This document shows positions 18,573 through 26,864 of a stretch of 64,000 nt of DNA, piece by piece (position 1 is the first letter of the stretch; each line of letters starts with the position of its first letter). Where the stretch lies: contig NZ_VJXY01000012.1 of the NCBI RefSeq assembly GCF_014831675.1, positions 107,040 through 171,039 on the forward strand, read 5' to 3'. The translations under genes and the position numbers were made by a program. This stretch comes from Komarekiella delphini-convector SJRDD-AB1 (lineage in GTDB: Bacteria > Cyanobacteriota > Cyanobacteriia > Cyanobacteriales > Nostocaceae). Below the pieces are notes generated by a model. The model was not told where the DNA came from, did no database searches, and saw nothing but the letters and a program-made list of their open reading frames with translations.

Positions 18573-19667
18573 ATGAAAATATTTTACATAATTACCCGTG
18601 CTGTGAGTGGCGGTGCTCAAACTAACGTCTTAGAACTTATTCGCGGTTTTCGAGATAAATTTGAGATTATACTATGCACAGGAGAAGAAGGATTTCTGAC
18701 TGAATCAGCATTAAAATTGGGAGCTAAAGTACATGTATTACCTAACTTAATGCGTTCTGTCAATTTATTCCAAGATATTCAAGCAGTAGGAAGTATTTTA
18801 AGTCTAATTCGTCAATATAAACCAGATTTGCTTCATGCCCATTCATCAAAGGCTGGGATATTAGGACGACTTGCAGCCAAGTTGGCTGGTGTACCTGCTG
18901 TTTTTACGGATCATGGTTGGGCTTTTGCTGCCAAACTTCCTTGGTACTGGAAGCTTTTAGCGATTCCCAGCGAGCAACTTGCGGCTCATTGGTGTTCAAA
19001 GATTATCACAGTATCTAAATATGATTTGTCCTTAGCTATTCAGTATCGTATTGCTTCCCAAAATAAACTAGTTAAAATCTACCTTGGTCTTCCTGATACT
19101 ATTTATCGTGCCGCTCCTGGCAAAACAGATGTGGTGAAAATTGTCATGGTAGCTCGCTTTTCGCCGCAAAAAGACCAAAGCCTGCTTTTAAATGCGCTAG
19201 CTGGTATTGATAAACCTTTCGAATTACTTTTTGTCGGTGATGGTTCTACGCGGAAGCAAGTAGAGTCTTTAGTCCAAAACTTAGGCTTGAAAAAACAAGT
19301 TAAGTTTTTGGGTTCTCGTTCCGATGTAGAACAAATTCTTCAAGACACACACATTTTTGTTTTATCAACAAACTGGGAATCATTTGGATTGGTTTCAGTT
19401 GAAGCAATGCGTGCTGGATTACCAGTTGTAGTTACTGACGTTGGAGGGGTTAGCGAAGTCGTTGTAGAGGGAGAAACTGGTTTTCTAGTTCCCAAAGCAG
19501 ATGTAGTAGCTATGCAAGAAAGGTTGACTCAACTAATAGCTGATGCTGATTTAAGAATTCGCATGGGAGAGGCTGGACGCAGACGCTATGAAACACACTT
19601 TACTGTTGAACGAATGCTAAATGAAACTTTGGAAGTGTACATGGAATGTAGGGTAAAGCCTAAATAG
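18573..19667 (+). CDS. GT4-family glycosyltransferase
   Basis: A 364-residue GT-B enzyme of the WcaL/EpsD-like kind: KIFYIITRAVSGGAQTNVLEL, DLLHAHSSKAGILGRLAAKLAGVPAV, VMVARFSPQKDQSLLL, LFVGDGSTRKQVE and STNWESFGLVSVEAMRAGLP with the E-x7-E motif. I take the ATG at 18573 rather than the TTG at 18564, because the family begins with MKI and a short lead. It is the last gene of the polysaccharide operon; a run of small repeats follows before the convergent KGG-protein gene. Donor and linkage are unknown. Confidence 0.9.
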   Translation: MKIFYIITRAVSGGAQTNVLELIRGFRDKFEIILCTGEEGFLTESALKLGAKVHVLPNLMRSVNLFQDIQAVGSILSLIRQYKPDLLHAHSSKAGILGRLAAKLAGVPAVFTDHGWAFAAKLPWYWKLLAIPSEQLAAHWCSKIITVSKYDLSLAIQYRIASQNKLVKIYLGLPDTIYRAAPGKTDVVKIVMVARFSPQKDQSLLLNALAGIDKPFELLFVGDGSTRKQVESLVQNLGLKKQVKFLGSRSDVEQILQDTHIFVLSTNWESFGLVSVEAMRAGLPVVVTDVGGVSEVVVEGETGFLVPKADVVAMQERLTQLIADADLRIRMGEAGRRRYETHFTVERMLNETLEVYMECRVKPK

Positions 19668-19811
19668 TAGTTCATCAACCCATAAGTGACAGGTGTAGGT
19701 TGGGAAAAAGGCACGTAATAAGTCTAATGAGTACATGGGTAGGGACACGGCAATGCTGTGTCCCTAAAAGTAATTGCAACTTACACCTATTGAAACGATT
19801 CTTAGCTCAAC

Positions 19812-20147
19812 CTATTTTTTCTTATTCTTATGACTCTGCCGTCCTGCGTTGGCATGTTGCTCTGGTGTACCGCCACGGGTACTTTTTTCTTCACTATCGG
19901 CATCATCATTATCCTCACTTCGATGACCAGTGTGGGAACTTTTGCCACCCTCGCGGCCGATTTCAGCCATATGCTCTCTATCCTGACTTACGGCTTCACC
20001 ACCCTTTTGCCCAGCTTCACGAGCTTCCTCAGATGTAAACTCGTGGGCAGTGCCTTTTTCATGAGCAGCCTGTCCGCCTTTGCTAGCAATTTCGCGCTGC
20101 TTGTCTTCATCCATAGAAGCAAAGCCACGTTTGCTTGTATCGGCCAT
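19812..20147 (-). CDS. KGG-repeat general stress protein (con-10/GsiB-like)
   Basis: A 111-residue, very hydrophilic protein. It starts with GFASMD and repeats the KGG motif (ASKGGQAAHEKG, GQKGGEAVS, GREGGKSSH), and ends in a basic RQSHKNKKK tail. This is the stress-induced bacterial acidophilic repeat family (PF10685), related to GsiB and con-10. Members are induced by drying, salt or starvation and are probably disordered protectants. The start ATG at 20145-20147 has a good AAGGAG site upstream on the minus strand. Desiccation protection would suit a terrestrial Nostoc; that part is inference. Confidence 0.85.
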   Translation of the reverse strand: MADTSKRGFASMDEDKQREIASKGGQAAHEKGTAHEFTSEEAREAGQKGGEAVSQDREHMAEIGREGGKSSHTGHRSEDNDDADSEEKSTRGGTPEQHANAGRQSHKNKKK

Positions 20148-20430
20148 GATATTACTCCTTGTAATTAACTTAAGCTTTTACTTTTTTAAGCAGTAAAAAC
20201 TTTTGTTGGTTTTCCATTTCATCAATTCATGAATTTCTTCAAGTTAGCTACCCAATTAACTGTATTCATGGCCCTTTAGAGAGAATAATTCTATGCTGTT
20301 ACTCTACTTAAGAGATACAACTCAAGTTGAATGGGTAGAGAGACGTTTATAGACTTCCAAAATATCTTTGATATTAAGGCGTTGGGTTTTCTATGGCTTT
20401 ACTTTTGACACCTAATAAAGTTATGGTAAT

Positions 20431-20731
20431 AGAACTTACGCACTGAAGACTGAAACCTAGATCCCCCCTAGCCCACGCCAGTCGCTCATGGGGAGCCACC
20501 CCCTTGCGGAGGTTCCCGACGCTCGTTCGCGCAGCGTGTCGCAGACAAGACTCGCTCTAAGCGAAGCCATGCCGAAGGCTTTACGCTGCGCTATCCGTTG
20601 TGGGGAGTGGCGCGGAAACCCCCTTGGCGCAGCCTCAAAGTAGAGAAGACCGCGCTGGCTCCCCTTCAAAAGGGGGGAATTTATAAAGCCCCCTTTTTAA
20701 GGAAGTTGGGGGATCTGAGTGCGTAAGTTCT
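20431..20731. mobile_element. MITE-like element, ~301 bp with terminal inverted repeats
   Basis: The two ends are perfect 14-bp inverted repeats: AGAACTTACGCACT at 20431-20444 and AGTGCGTAAGTTCT at 20718-20731. A second inverted pair, AGATCCCCC/GGGGGATCT, lies just inside (20459-20467 and 20707-20715). The interior is GC-rich, with small palindromic repeats of the type common in Nostoc (around GCTTCGCTTAGAGCGAGTC in reverse sense) and no transposase. No clear target duplication was found: GGTAA occurs near both ends but not flush. It is best explained as a non-autonomous transposable element. Confidence 0.65.
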
Positions 20732-20743
20732 GGGTAAAACCTA

Positions 20744-20850
20744 ACTAGTAACTGATATTAGAAAGAGCGCTATTCTTCTCCTGCTTATTTCCCGAAAAGG
20801 CCAAGAATAGCGCAACATGTTGAAAATTTTAGGCAGAATTAGTTACTAGT
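20744..20850. repeat. Nested inverted repeats
   Basis: Outer arms ACTAGTAACT (20744-20753) and AGTTACTAGT (20841-20850) are perfect complements. An inner pair AGCGCTATTCTT/AAGAATAGCGC (20766-20777 and 20803-20813) forms an 11-bp stem with a 25-nt loop. It could be a folded RNA, a second small mobile element next to the MITE, or a terminator-like structure; nothing decides between them. Confidence 0.55.
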
Positions 20851-21037
20851 ATTAATGAGATTCAGCGGCCACGTGAATCAAGCTCTGATGAAGATTGCAG
20901 ATCGTTAATAGTAATGCTGCAATCTTTAGTAACATGAGTTACTTTCTTGGTATCGCTAATCTTTCGAGTAGAAAGTCCCGAACTGAGCATAAATTCTGAT
21001 AATGATAATATATGCAACATTCAATAATTCGTAAAAT

Positions 21038-21210
21038 CAACACTTATTACCTCAGTTGAGTGCGCTAGAAAACGTGATGCTGCCGATGGTTTATGCAGAT
21101 ATCCATACTACTGAACAACGCGATCGCACCATATCAGTTTTAAAGCGAGTCGGATTAAAAAACAGGTTACTTACTACTAGCCGATGAACCCACGCACCTA
21201 TTAACAGGCG
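21038..21210 (+). pseudogene. Fossil of a MacB/LolD-type ABC transporter ATPase
   Basis: The plus strand from about 21038 reads HLLPQLSALENVMLPMVYA, then a segment like the helical subdomain ending in LKRVGLKNR, which is typical of the MacB/LolD ATPase family. A shifted frame from 21171 reads LLLADEPT, the Walker B motif. The ~30 residues that should lie between them, including the LSGGQ signature, are deleted, and there is no Walker A or start. So only a broken relic remains. No neighbouring permease or membrane-fusion gene is seen. Confidence 0.7.
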
Positions 21211-21295
21211 CGAATCTTGTTTTTCATAGGGATGCGATCGCATTAATTTGTCAAAAGTAACTCCCATATCTGCAATCAGCAAAGCCTAAATCTGC

Positions 21296-21856
21296 TTATG
21301 GAAACCAGCTTCTTCCATCGTTGTAAAAATGAAGCCGTCCAAAGCCAAGAAATTGACCGTGAGATTTTTCACCTACCGGGAACGCCGTGACGCCCAATAA
21401 ATAAACACCAGAAAAGCTGGGATTCTTCAACGGGCGCAGGGCAATTGTAATTGTATTTCCTGGAGTCACAGGCGGATTAAAGTTTACAGAAATAGTACGT
21501 GTTTCACGTTCTCTTGTCACCGAGCCTAGTGTTAGTTGCGTTCCTTTGCGATCGCCTGTTTCCACAAATGCGCGGGTATCATCGAGATCATAACGGATAT
21601 TTTCTACTCCCTCTCGTTGGGTAATTGTTACCCTCTGGAGGGGTTCGCCAGCATTCTCCGGCACGTTGATTGTAAAATAGTAAGTCCCTCCCCAGACATT
21701 TACACCTTTATATGTAGTCACTACATTAACAAGGTTCGGCGGTTGAACAAAGTAGACTGTGCCATCTCTAAGCTGCACTGCTTGAGTAACCTGAGTTACA
21801 ACTGCCCCAATACTTAGCGCTAACGAGAGTGTTGTCCCAAATGTTGTAACACGCAT
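21296..21856 (-). CDS. DUF2808 family secreted protein
   Basis: A 186-residue protein with a signal peptide (TTFGTTLSLALSIGAVVTQ, cleaved near TQAVQ) and a beta-rich domain. Motifs YYFTINVPENAGEPLQRVTI, ENIRYDL, ISVNFNPPVTPGNTITIAL and GVYLLGVTAFPVGE match the cyanobacterial DUF2808 family (PF10989). Function is unknown; family members are exported and often found near stress or envelope genes. The length is usual. The start is the ATG at 21854-21856. The next gene upstream on this strand, DoxX, is 65 bp away. Confidence 0.88.
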   Translation of the reverse strand: MRVTTFGTTLSLALSIGAVVTQVTQAVQLRDGTVYFVQPPNLVNVVTTYKGVNVWGGTYYFTINVPENAGEPLQRVTITQREGVENIRYDLDDTRAFVETGDRKGTQLTLGSVTRERETRTISVNFNPPVTPGNTITIALRPLKNPSFSGVYLLGVTAFPVGEKSHGQFLGFGRLHFYNDGRSWFP

Positions 21857-21921
21857 GGTCGGAATTTAAATAAACGAAAGGGGGAAGGGGGAAATCTTTT
21901 ATAAAATATAAAAAAATCTAC

Positions 21922-22359
21922 TCATTCTAATTCTAGTTCTTTAGGAATCAATGACTTTGGAATTAGAGAAGCTTGTTGTTCTCGATTTGAAGGTTTTGTA
22001 TACCACCAAGCCCAAGCAATTAAAACTGCTTGCAAGGGAAGTCTGATTACATGAACCCAAGGTGAATTTGGTATATGATCAACCTTAATAAGATTAACTG
22101 CCATGTTGATATTAGCAGGGTAAACAGCAACAAAAAGAGCAATCAGTCCCCAAGCAGCCGCTTGACTTACAGGCGGTACTAATAATCCAATACCACCTAA
22201 GATTTCGTAAAAGCCACTGAGATATACTAATTCTAAAGGATAGGGAAGTTGCGGAGGCACGATTCTGACATACTGGTCTGGTACGATAAAGTGTGTCACT
22301 CCAACTACAATAATCGATACCGCAAGGATAACACGTAACAGTTCCTTATATTTACCCAT
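21922..22359 (-). CDS. DoxX family membrane protein
   Basis: A 145-residue protein with four hydrophobic helices, including LRVILAVSIIVVGVTHFIV, LELVYLSGFYEILGGIGLLV and AAWGLIALFVAVYPANINMA, and the GLIALF..YPANI region typical of DoxX/DoxD-like proteins (PF07681 group). Family members are small membrane proteins linked to redox processes, often with unknown partners. The protein ends in a polar tail with a short repeat (LIPKSLIPKELELE). The start ATG is at 22357-22359. Function is by family only. Confidence 0.85.
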   Translation of the reverse strand: MGKYKELLRVILAVSIIVVGVTHFIVPDQYVRIVPPQLPYPLELVYLSGFYEILGGIGLLVPPVSQAAAWGLIALFVAVYPANINMAVNLIKVDHIPNSPWVHVIRLPLQAVLIAWAWWYTKPSNREQQASLIPKSLIPKELELE

Positions 22360-22866
22360 GAGTTTCGCCTGATTCTATACTTGTCTAGTTTGATTGACTA
22401 ATGTCAGTCTGACTTCGACTACTAAAAAAATTATCAAAGTCAAAAATTCAATTTTTCAAACTTTTATTCTCTGTGATTCTGTCTTAGAAAGTGCATGAAC
22501 TGAGATCTTGCGCTTTTTCCCGCAACCGCATCAGAATTCATTTTGAGGCTAATAGGTAAAGTCTTCTAAAAAAGACTGAGTAACGGTTTTAGTCAACACA
22601 AGCGTTGACTTTAGCTATTAACCAAGAAATTTATTTCTTGGTAGGAGATGGGGCAGATATAAAATTTAACAGTTAACAGTAAACATAATTAGGTTTAGGG
22701 TAAACCGCTAAGGGGGCAATCACTTCCAACAAAAAACTAATAACCCAAAGCCGATTAGCCGCAGGCGCTATCTGGCGGATTTAAATCCCCCAACTGTTTA
22801 CTGTTTACTGCTTACTGTTTACTGATTTAAGGTGATTTTAATTCATACTTTCACTCAACAACGCTT
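22360..22866. other. Intergenic region with palindromes and heptamer repeats
   Basis: No gene is seen. A composite palindromic element occupies about 22556-22642: AGTCTT/AAGACT, AGTCAAC/GTTGACT (22591-22610), and the perfect 22-bp palindrome ACCAAGAAAT-TT-ATTTCTTGGT (22621-22642). Short tandem heptamers of the TTAACAG/TAAACAG kind lie near 22669-22690 and, as complement, TGTTTAC repeats at 22790-22826. All look like dispersed Nostoc repeats. Confidence 0.65.
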
Positions 22867-23190
22867 TTACTTTAGTGGGTCGTGTCCCCAATTTTTTAAG
22901 GAGTAGCGCCAGCGTGTATGTTCAATATCGCCTGATGGCTGCTGTGCTGTGTGGCGATGAACATAACTAATAACTTTCTTCATGTGCGATAGGTCATTTT
23001 CGGTATAGTCATCCTTTTGCAACAACTGAATAATATACCGCCCGGACTTGTGACCGATAGACTCGTCGTCTCCATCTTTTTGTCCCACTGTTTTAGAATC
23101 ATCTGTATTTAACCAGGAGTCTAATTCTTGATGAGTCATATTGACGACTTTGTAAAATTCGGTAATCACTGATTTAACATCGTTGCTCAT
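22867..23190 (-). CDS. DUF3140 family protein
   Basis: A 107-residue soluble protein. It starts VITEFYKVVNMTHQELDSWL and later has GHKSGRYIIQLL, DLSHMKKVISYVHRHTAQ and YSLKNWGHDP, matching the DUF3140 family (PF11338). The function is unknown. It is the second gene of a pair; the upstream DUF2945 gene ends 9 bp before its start. The same pairing is common in bacteria and is often seen among stress or DNA-associated genes; that association is from general knowledge and not shown by sequence. Confidence 0.88.
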   Translation of the reverse strand: MSNDVKSVITEFYKVVNMTHQELDSWLNTDDSKTVGQKDGDDESIGHKSGRYIIQLLQKDDYTENDLSHMKKVISYVHRHTAQQPSGDIEHTRWRYSLKNWGHDPLK

Positions 23191-23199
23191 AACTGAGTG

Positions 23200-23415
23200 T
23201 TATTCCTCTATTTTCCTAAGAGCATCAGGTTTGTGAGCGGCTTGATTTCCTGTGTTATCACTTTCGACTAAATATTCTGGGTTATCTTCCGACGCTGCAA
23301 CGTGGTGTCCTTTAACATCTGTGGGGGACGTAAGCTTTTTTACGATTTTGCCGATTGTCTTGCCTTGTGCTGTGTTCCATTCAACCTTGTCGCCTTTTTT
23401 GAATTGCTCTGTCAC
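23200..23415 (-). CDS. DUF2945 / hypervirulence-associated Tudor-like domain protein
   Basis: A 71-residue protein: FKKGDKVEWNTAQGKTIGKIV, then a linker, HHVAASEDNPEYLVESDNTG and AAHKPDALRKI. This is the small SH3/Tudor-like domain family DUF2945 (HVA1, PF11160). The function is unknown. It lies directly upstream of the DUF3140 gene and the two are likely one transcript. The length fits the family. Confidence 0.88.
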   Translation of the reverse strand: MTEQFKKGDKVEWNTAQGKTIGKIVKKLTSPTDVKGHHVAASEDNPEYLVESDNTGNQAAHKPDALRKIEE

Positions 23416-23741
23416 GATTATTTCCTAATTTGATGTTGTATATCTTTTCAAGTCACCAAAACAGTTCTGTTAGGGTAGCCAGTGATGAGTACCGAGTCCT
23501 GAGTAAGAAGCACTTAACTTACTTAGTACTCAGCATTAATGAAATTATGGTTGCAGTTTTAAAAATAGCCATCGTTCTGGTGATAGAGAAAACACTGTTT
23601 ATTGGCTGATAAATTCTAGCCTTGAGGAAGTCTGCTAGCGGTCGCTATCAAAGTACAGTGATTTGCATATAAGTACAGGATAAGTTTTTTTGCTAAAAGA
23701 CTTGACTTAGAGCACACTCTAAGTTTTATGGTGGTTTGCAT
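23416..23741. other. Divergent intergenic region upstream of DUF2945 and MerR genes
   Basis: It has no gene. Near 23480-23545 short repeats around AGTACCGAGTCCTGAGTAAGAA and CTTAGTACTCAGCATT form a loose inverted pair. The right end is the MerR-type promoter listed next. Confidence 0.55.
23702..23732 (+). promoter_or_regulatory. MerR-type promoter/operator
   Basis: A -35 box TTGACT (23702-23707) and a -10-like TATGGT (23727-23732) are separated by 19 bp, longer than usual and typical of MerR-controlled promoters. The spacer contains the perfect dyad CTTAGAG-caca-CTCTAAG (23706-23723), the expected binding site for the regulator encoded directly downstream. Transcription would start about 23739, only a few bases before the ATG at 23742, so the mRNA may be nearly leaderless. 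Confidence 0.75.
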
Positions 23742-24272
23742 ATGGAAACAGAACTTACCATTCAACAAGTTGCGACGCTAACTGGGCTAAGTGTACATAC
23801 TCTGCGCTATTACGAGCGCAATGGACTACTTGCTCCAGTTAACCGAGCAGCGAACGGGCATCGTCGTTATTCAGCAATGGATATTGCCCGAATTAAGTTT
23901 TTGACGCGACTACGGACGACTGGAATGCCAATTCGTCAAATGCAAAAATTTGCTGATTTATATCGCCAAAAGCCTGAAGCGATCGCAGAACGTCGATTAA
24001 TTCTCGAAGCTCATGAGCGTGAGGTTACACAACGTATCTGTGAACTAAATCATAACTTAGAGATGATTCAAAAGAAAATTCAGCACTACAAGGAGTTAGA
24101 AGCAAACCATCAACTAGATGATGCCTGCATTGGCGATTTATCTGAAGCGCAACTTTCCTTAGAAATGGCTACAACGCCCAATTCATTAGAACTTCGACAA
24201 GTACCGACAGACAATCATATTCACGTTCATTATACAAATCGCAATTTTGGAGAGAAAATCTATGAAAACTAG
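23742..24272 (+). CDS. MerR family transcriptional regulator
   Basis: A 176-residue regulator. The winged helix-turn-helix is at the N-terminus: [25 protein letters not shown] and [24 protein letters not shown] dimerisation coiled coil follows (about 80-125, [22 protein letters not shown]). The C-terminal end is short and has a single cysteine (DDACIG), so a metal or redox sensor is not obvious. It probably controls itself and the aldo/keto reductase through the dyad in its own promoter. ATG 23742 is preferred over TTG 23736. Its last codons overlap the start of the reductase gene. Confidence 0.92.
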   Translation: METELTIQQVATLTGLSVHTLRYYERNGLLAPVNRAANGHRRYSAMDIARIKFLTRLRTTGMPIRQMQKFADLYRQKPEAIAERRLILEAHEREVTQRICELNHNLEMIQKKIQHYKELEANHQLDDACIGDLSEAQLSLEMATTPNSLELRQVPTDNHIHVHYTNRNFGEKIYEN

Positions 24273-25242
24273 AAAACTTGGCAATCAAGGATTAACAGTT
24301 TCCGAACTGGGATTAGGATGTATGGGGATGTCTGAGTTCTATGGCGCAAGTGATGAAGTTGAGTCAATCGCTACTATTCACCGTGCTTTAGAACTGGGCG
24401 TTACTCTACTGGATACTGCTGATATGTATGGAATAGGTGCAAATGAGCAGTTAGTTGGTAAAGCAATTAAAAATAGACGCGATCGCGTTATTCTAGCAAC
24501 TAAATTCGGCATTCAGCGTAGCGAAGATAACAGCTTTCGAGGTGTCAACGGTAGCCCAGAATATGTTCGCCAAGCGTGTGACGCCTCTTTGCAAAGGCTT
24601 GATGTTGACTACATTGACCTTTATTATCAACACCGTGTCGATCAGCAAGTCCCAATTGAGGAAACAGTAGGCGCAATGGCGGATCTAGTTAAGCAAGGTA
24701 AAGTCCGCTACCTGGGACTTTCGGAGGCTGCGCCTGCAACGATTCAACGTGCTCATGCTGTCTACCCAATTACAGCTTTACAATCTGAGTATTCGCTTTG
24801 GCAACGTGAGCCAGAAGACGAAATTTTGTCTACTATTCGTAGCTTAAGTATTGGTTTTGTGCCCTACAGTCCACTTGGTAGAGGGTTTCTTTCTGGACAA
24901 ATTACCAGTCCAGATGACTTTGCATCTGACGACTTTCGCAGAAACTTGCCTAGATTCAAAGGCGAAAACTTCTACAAGAATCTTCAGCTAGTTGAGCGTG
25001 TGAAAGAAATTGCCAAGGAAAAGGGAGTAACGCCAGGACAACTAGCTCTCGCCTGGTTACTAGTTCAAGGAGATGATATCGTACCTATTCCCGGAACGAA
25101 ACGCCGTGCTTACCTTGAGGAGAATGTTGCAGCAGTTGACATTACATTCACTCCAGCAGAACTTGCCCGGATTGATGAAGTATCACCCAAGAGTGTGGCA
25201 GCAGGCGATCGCTACGCTGATATGAGCACCGTCAACCGTTAA
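24262..25242 (+). CDS. Aldo/keto reductase
   Basis: A 326-residue AKR of the YajO/AKR13 group: [27 protein letters not shown], the catalytic D-Y-K-H set in [18 protein letters not shown] and LYYQHRVD, and the NADP-binding end [20 protein letters not shown]. It would reduce aldehydes or ketones in the cytoplasm. The chosen start is the ATG at 24262, with GGAGAG 7 bp upstream inside the merR gene; the 11-bp overlap suggests coupled translation. A MerR-controlled reductase fits a response to reactive carbonyls; that is inference. Confidence 0.93.
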   Translation: MKTRKLGNQGLTVSELGLGCMGMSEFYGASDEVESIATIHRALELGVTLLDTADMYGIGANEQLVGKAIKNRRDRVILATKFGIQRSEDNSFRGVNGSPEYVRQACDASLQRLDVDYIDLYYQHRVDQQVPIEETVGAMADLVKQGKVRYLGLSEAAPATIQRAHAVYPITALQSEYSLWQREPEDEILSTIRSLSIGFVPYSPLGRGFLSGQITSPDDFASDDFRRNLPRFKGENFYKNLQLVERVKEIAKEKGVTPGQLALAWLLVQGDDIVPIPGTKRRAYLEENVAAVDITFTPAELARIDEVSPKSVAAGDRYADMSTVNR

Positions 25243-25343
25243 AATCTATCTGCTAAGGTGTTAATAGTCAAGAATTTTCATCAGTGGTTGTGCGTAGGCG
25301 TTGGCGTAGCCTCTCGTAGAGAAGCCCGTCGTAGACATCGCTG

Positions 25344-26633
25344 ATGAATCAAAAACAGATGAAGATATTTCGACTCCCTTACTTAAAACGCTTAGCTGGA
25401 GCAATTTTCCTAAGTGTGTCAGTTTTGCTCTTACTGTGGTTGAGTTCACCACTGCTACCAACCCTAGCAAAACCGGAAACTCAAGTTTTTGAGCAAGTTT
25501 GGCAAACAGTAAATGACAACTTTTACGACCCCAAGTTGAATGGAGTAGACTGGAAAGCTATCCGCGAAAAGTATAAACCTCAAGCAGAACAAGCCAAGTC
25601 TAAAGAAGAGTTTGCAACTGTGATCAATCAGATGCTCTCGCAATTGCGGACTTCTCACACTCGCTTTTATACTCAGGATGAACCAGCCTACTATCAACTT
25701 TTAGGGATTTTTCTGCCCAACAATCCAGAGTTACAGAAGCAGTTAAAAAAGTTTTTTCCTCAAGGCAAGATTGAATATAGTGGCATTGGCATATTCACCA
25801 AAAACATCAATGGCAAGACCTTTATCAGTGCCATTTTAGATGGAAGTCCAGCAGCTACAGCTGGTTTAAAGGTGGGCGACCAACTTCTGAGTGTAGATGG
25901 TAAACCTTATCAGCCGATACAATCTTTTGTCGGTAAAGCGGATCAAAAAGTCAAGCTGTTGATTCAGCGCACGCCCAATGCTAGTAATCAGCAAGAAATT
26001 GCGATCGCTCCAAAGATACTCGACGCCACTACAATGTTTCTGGATGCTCAAGAAGCCAGTACCCAAATAATTGAACAAGAAGGCAAGAAAATAGGCTATG
26101 TTCATATCTGGTCTTATGCAGGCGAGCAATACCAGCAGCAACTTGAGACAAACTTAATCTATGGTCGTCTCAAAAACGCGGACGGGTTAGTTTTAGATTT
26201 GAGAGAGGGATGGGGTGGTGCGTCTCCTAGTTATCTCAATATCTATACTGCTGAAGGCCCAAGCTTGACTAGTATTCGACGCAATGGCAGGCAAAATACC
26301 TATAACTATCAATGGAAAAAGCCAGTGGTTATGGTAGTGAATGAGGGTAGCCGGAGTGGTAAGGAAATACTAGCGTTTGGCTTTCAGCAAAATAAAATTG
26401 GGCCAGTAATTGGCTCTAAAACTCCGGGAGCAGTCGTTGCTGGCAGTCCTTTTCTAATGCGAGATGGCAGCGTGCTTTACCTAGCAGTTGCAGACGTGTT
26501 TCTTAACGGCAACCAAAGACTTGAGGGTAAGGGCATCACACCGGATATTAGCGTTCCATTCTCCTTAGAATATGCAGGTGGGGTAGACCCTCAAAAACAG
26601 CAGGCTGTAGAGACTGTGTTAAAGGCACTCTAG
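25344..26633 (+). CDS. S41-family peptidase (CtpA-like), exported
   Basis: A 429-residue protein with an N-terminal signal/anchor (AIFLSVSVLLLLWLSS), a PDZ domain (about 140-220, GIFTKNINGKTFISAILDGSPAATAGLKVGDQLLSVDG) and the tail-specific protease domain (LRLREGWGG-like LDLREGWGGASP, then NEGSRSGKEILAFGFQ). The serine of SRSGKE (about 337) is the likely nucleophile. Where CtpA/Prc have a T-F-G-K motif with the catalytic lysine, this protein has KTPGAVVAG, so the usual lysine is absent and the mechanism may differ. Probably periplasmic. The start lacks a clear ribosome site; ATG 25359 is an alternative. A short Nostoc repeat lies just upstream. Confidence 0.85.
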   Translation: MNQKQMKIFRLPYLKRLAGAIFLSVSVLLLLWLSSPLLPTLAKPETQVFEQVWQTVNDNFYDPKLNGVDWKAIREKYKPQAEQAKSKEEFATVINQMLSQLRTSHTRFYTQDEPAYYQLLGIFLPNNPELQKQLKKFFPQGKIEYSGIGIFTKNINGKTFISAILDGSPAATAGLKVGDQLLSVDGKPYQPIQSFVGKADQKVKLLIQRTPNASNQQEIAIAPKILDATTMFLDAQEASTQIIEQEGKKIGYVHIWSYAGEQYQQQLETNLIYGRLKNADGLVLDLREGWGGASPSYLNIYTAEGPSLTSIRRNGRQNTYNYQWKKPVVMVVNEGSRSGKEILAFGFQQNKIGPVIGSKTPGAVVAGSPFLMRDGSVLYLAVADVFLNGNQRLEGKGITPDISVPFSLEYAGGVDPQKQQAVETVLKAL

Positions 26634-26864
26634 CTGTAGAGTTACGTAAATTTTACTGGATTATTTTACCAGGCGATCGCTAGCTTCTGATTGCAACAAA
26701 GAACCGCGACAACGTTTACGCCACGAAAAATCAAAGCTAATTACCAATCTTGACTAGAGCTTTAACTTGATTCGGCTCTTTGTAACATTATTTCATAAAA
26801 GCTTAATTAAAATTCAAGTAATTTAAGTGTGATAGCTAACACTACCTGATTTTTGCTTAAACTA

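Larger units (their letters stand above)
20148..21295. other. Repeat-rich, gene-poor stretch
   Basis: This 1.15 kb has no intact gene. It contains a MITE-like element (20431-20731), a nested pair of inverted repeats (20744-20850) and a fossil of an ABC-transporter ATPase (about 21038-21210), each listed separately. The reading frame at 20457-20669 lies wholly inside the repeat and is not considered a gene. Confidence 0.65.

Noticed and set aside
19700-20168. Two plus-strand frames overlapping the KGG-protein gene
   Set aside because: The opposite strand has a clear family match with a good ribosome site; the plus frames are its complement.
20457-20669. 70-residue minus-strand reading frame
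   Set aside because: It lies wholly inside the GC-rich MITE-like element and its open frame follows from the repeat composition; no protein-like pattern or ribosome site.
21091-21282. 63-residue minus-strand frame
   Set aside because: Overlaps the ABC-ATPase fossil on the other strand, which explains the sequence better.
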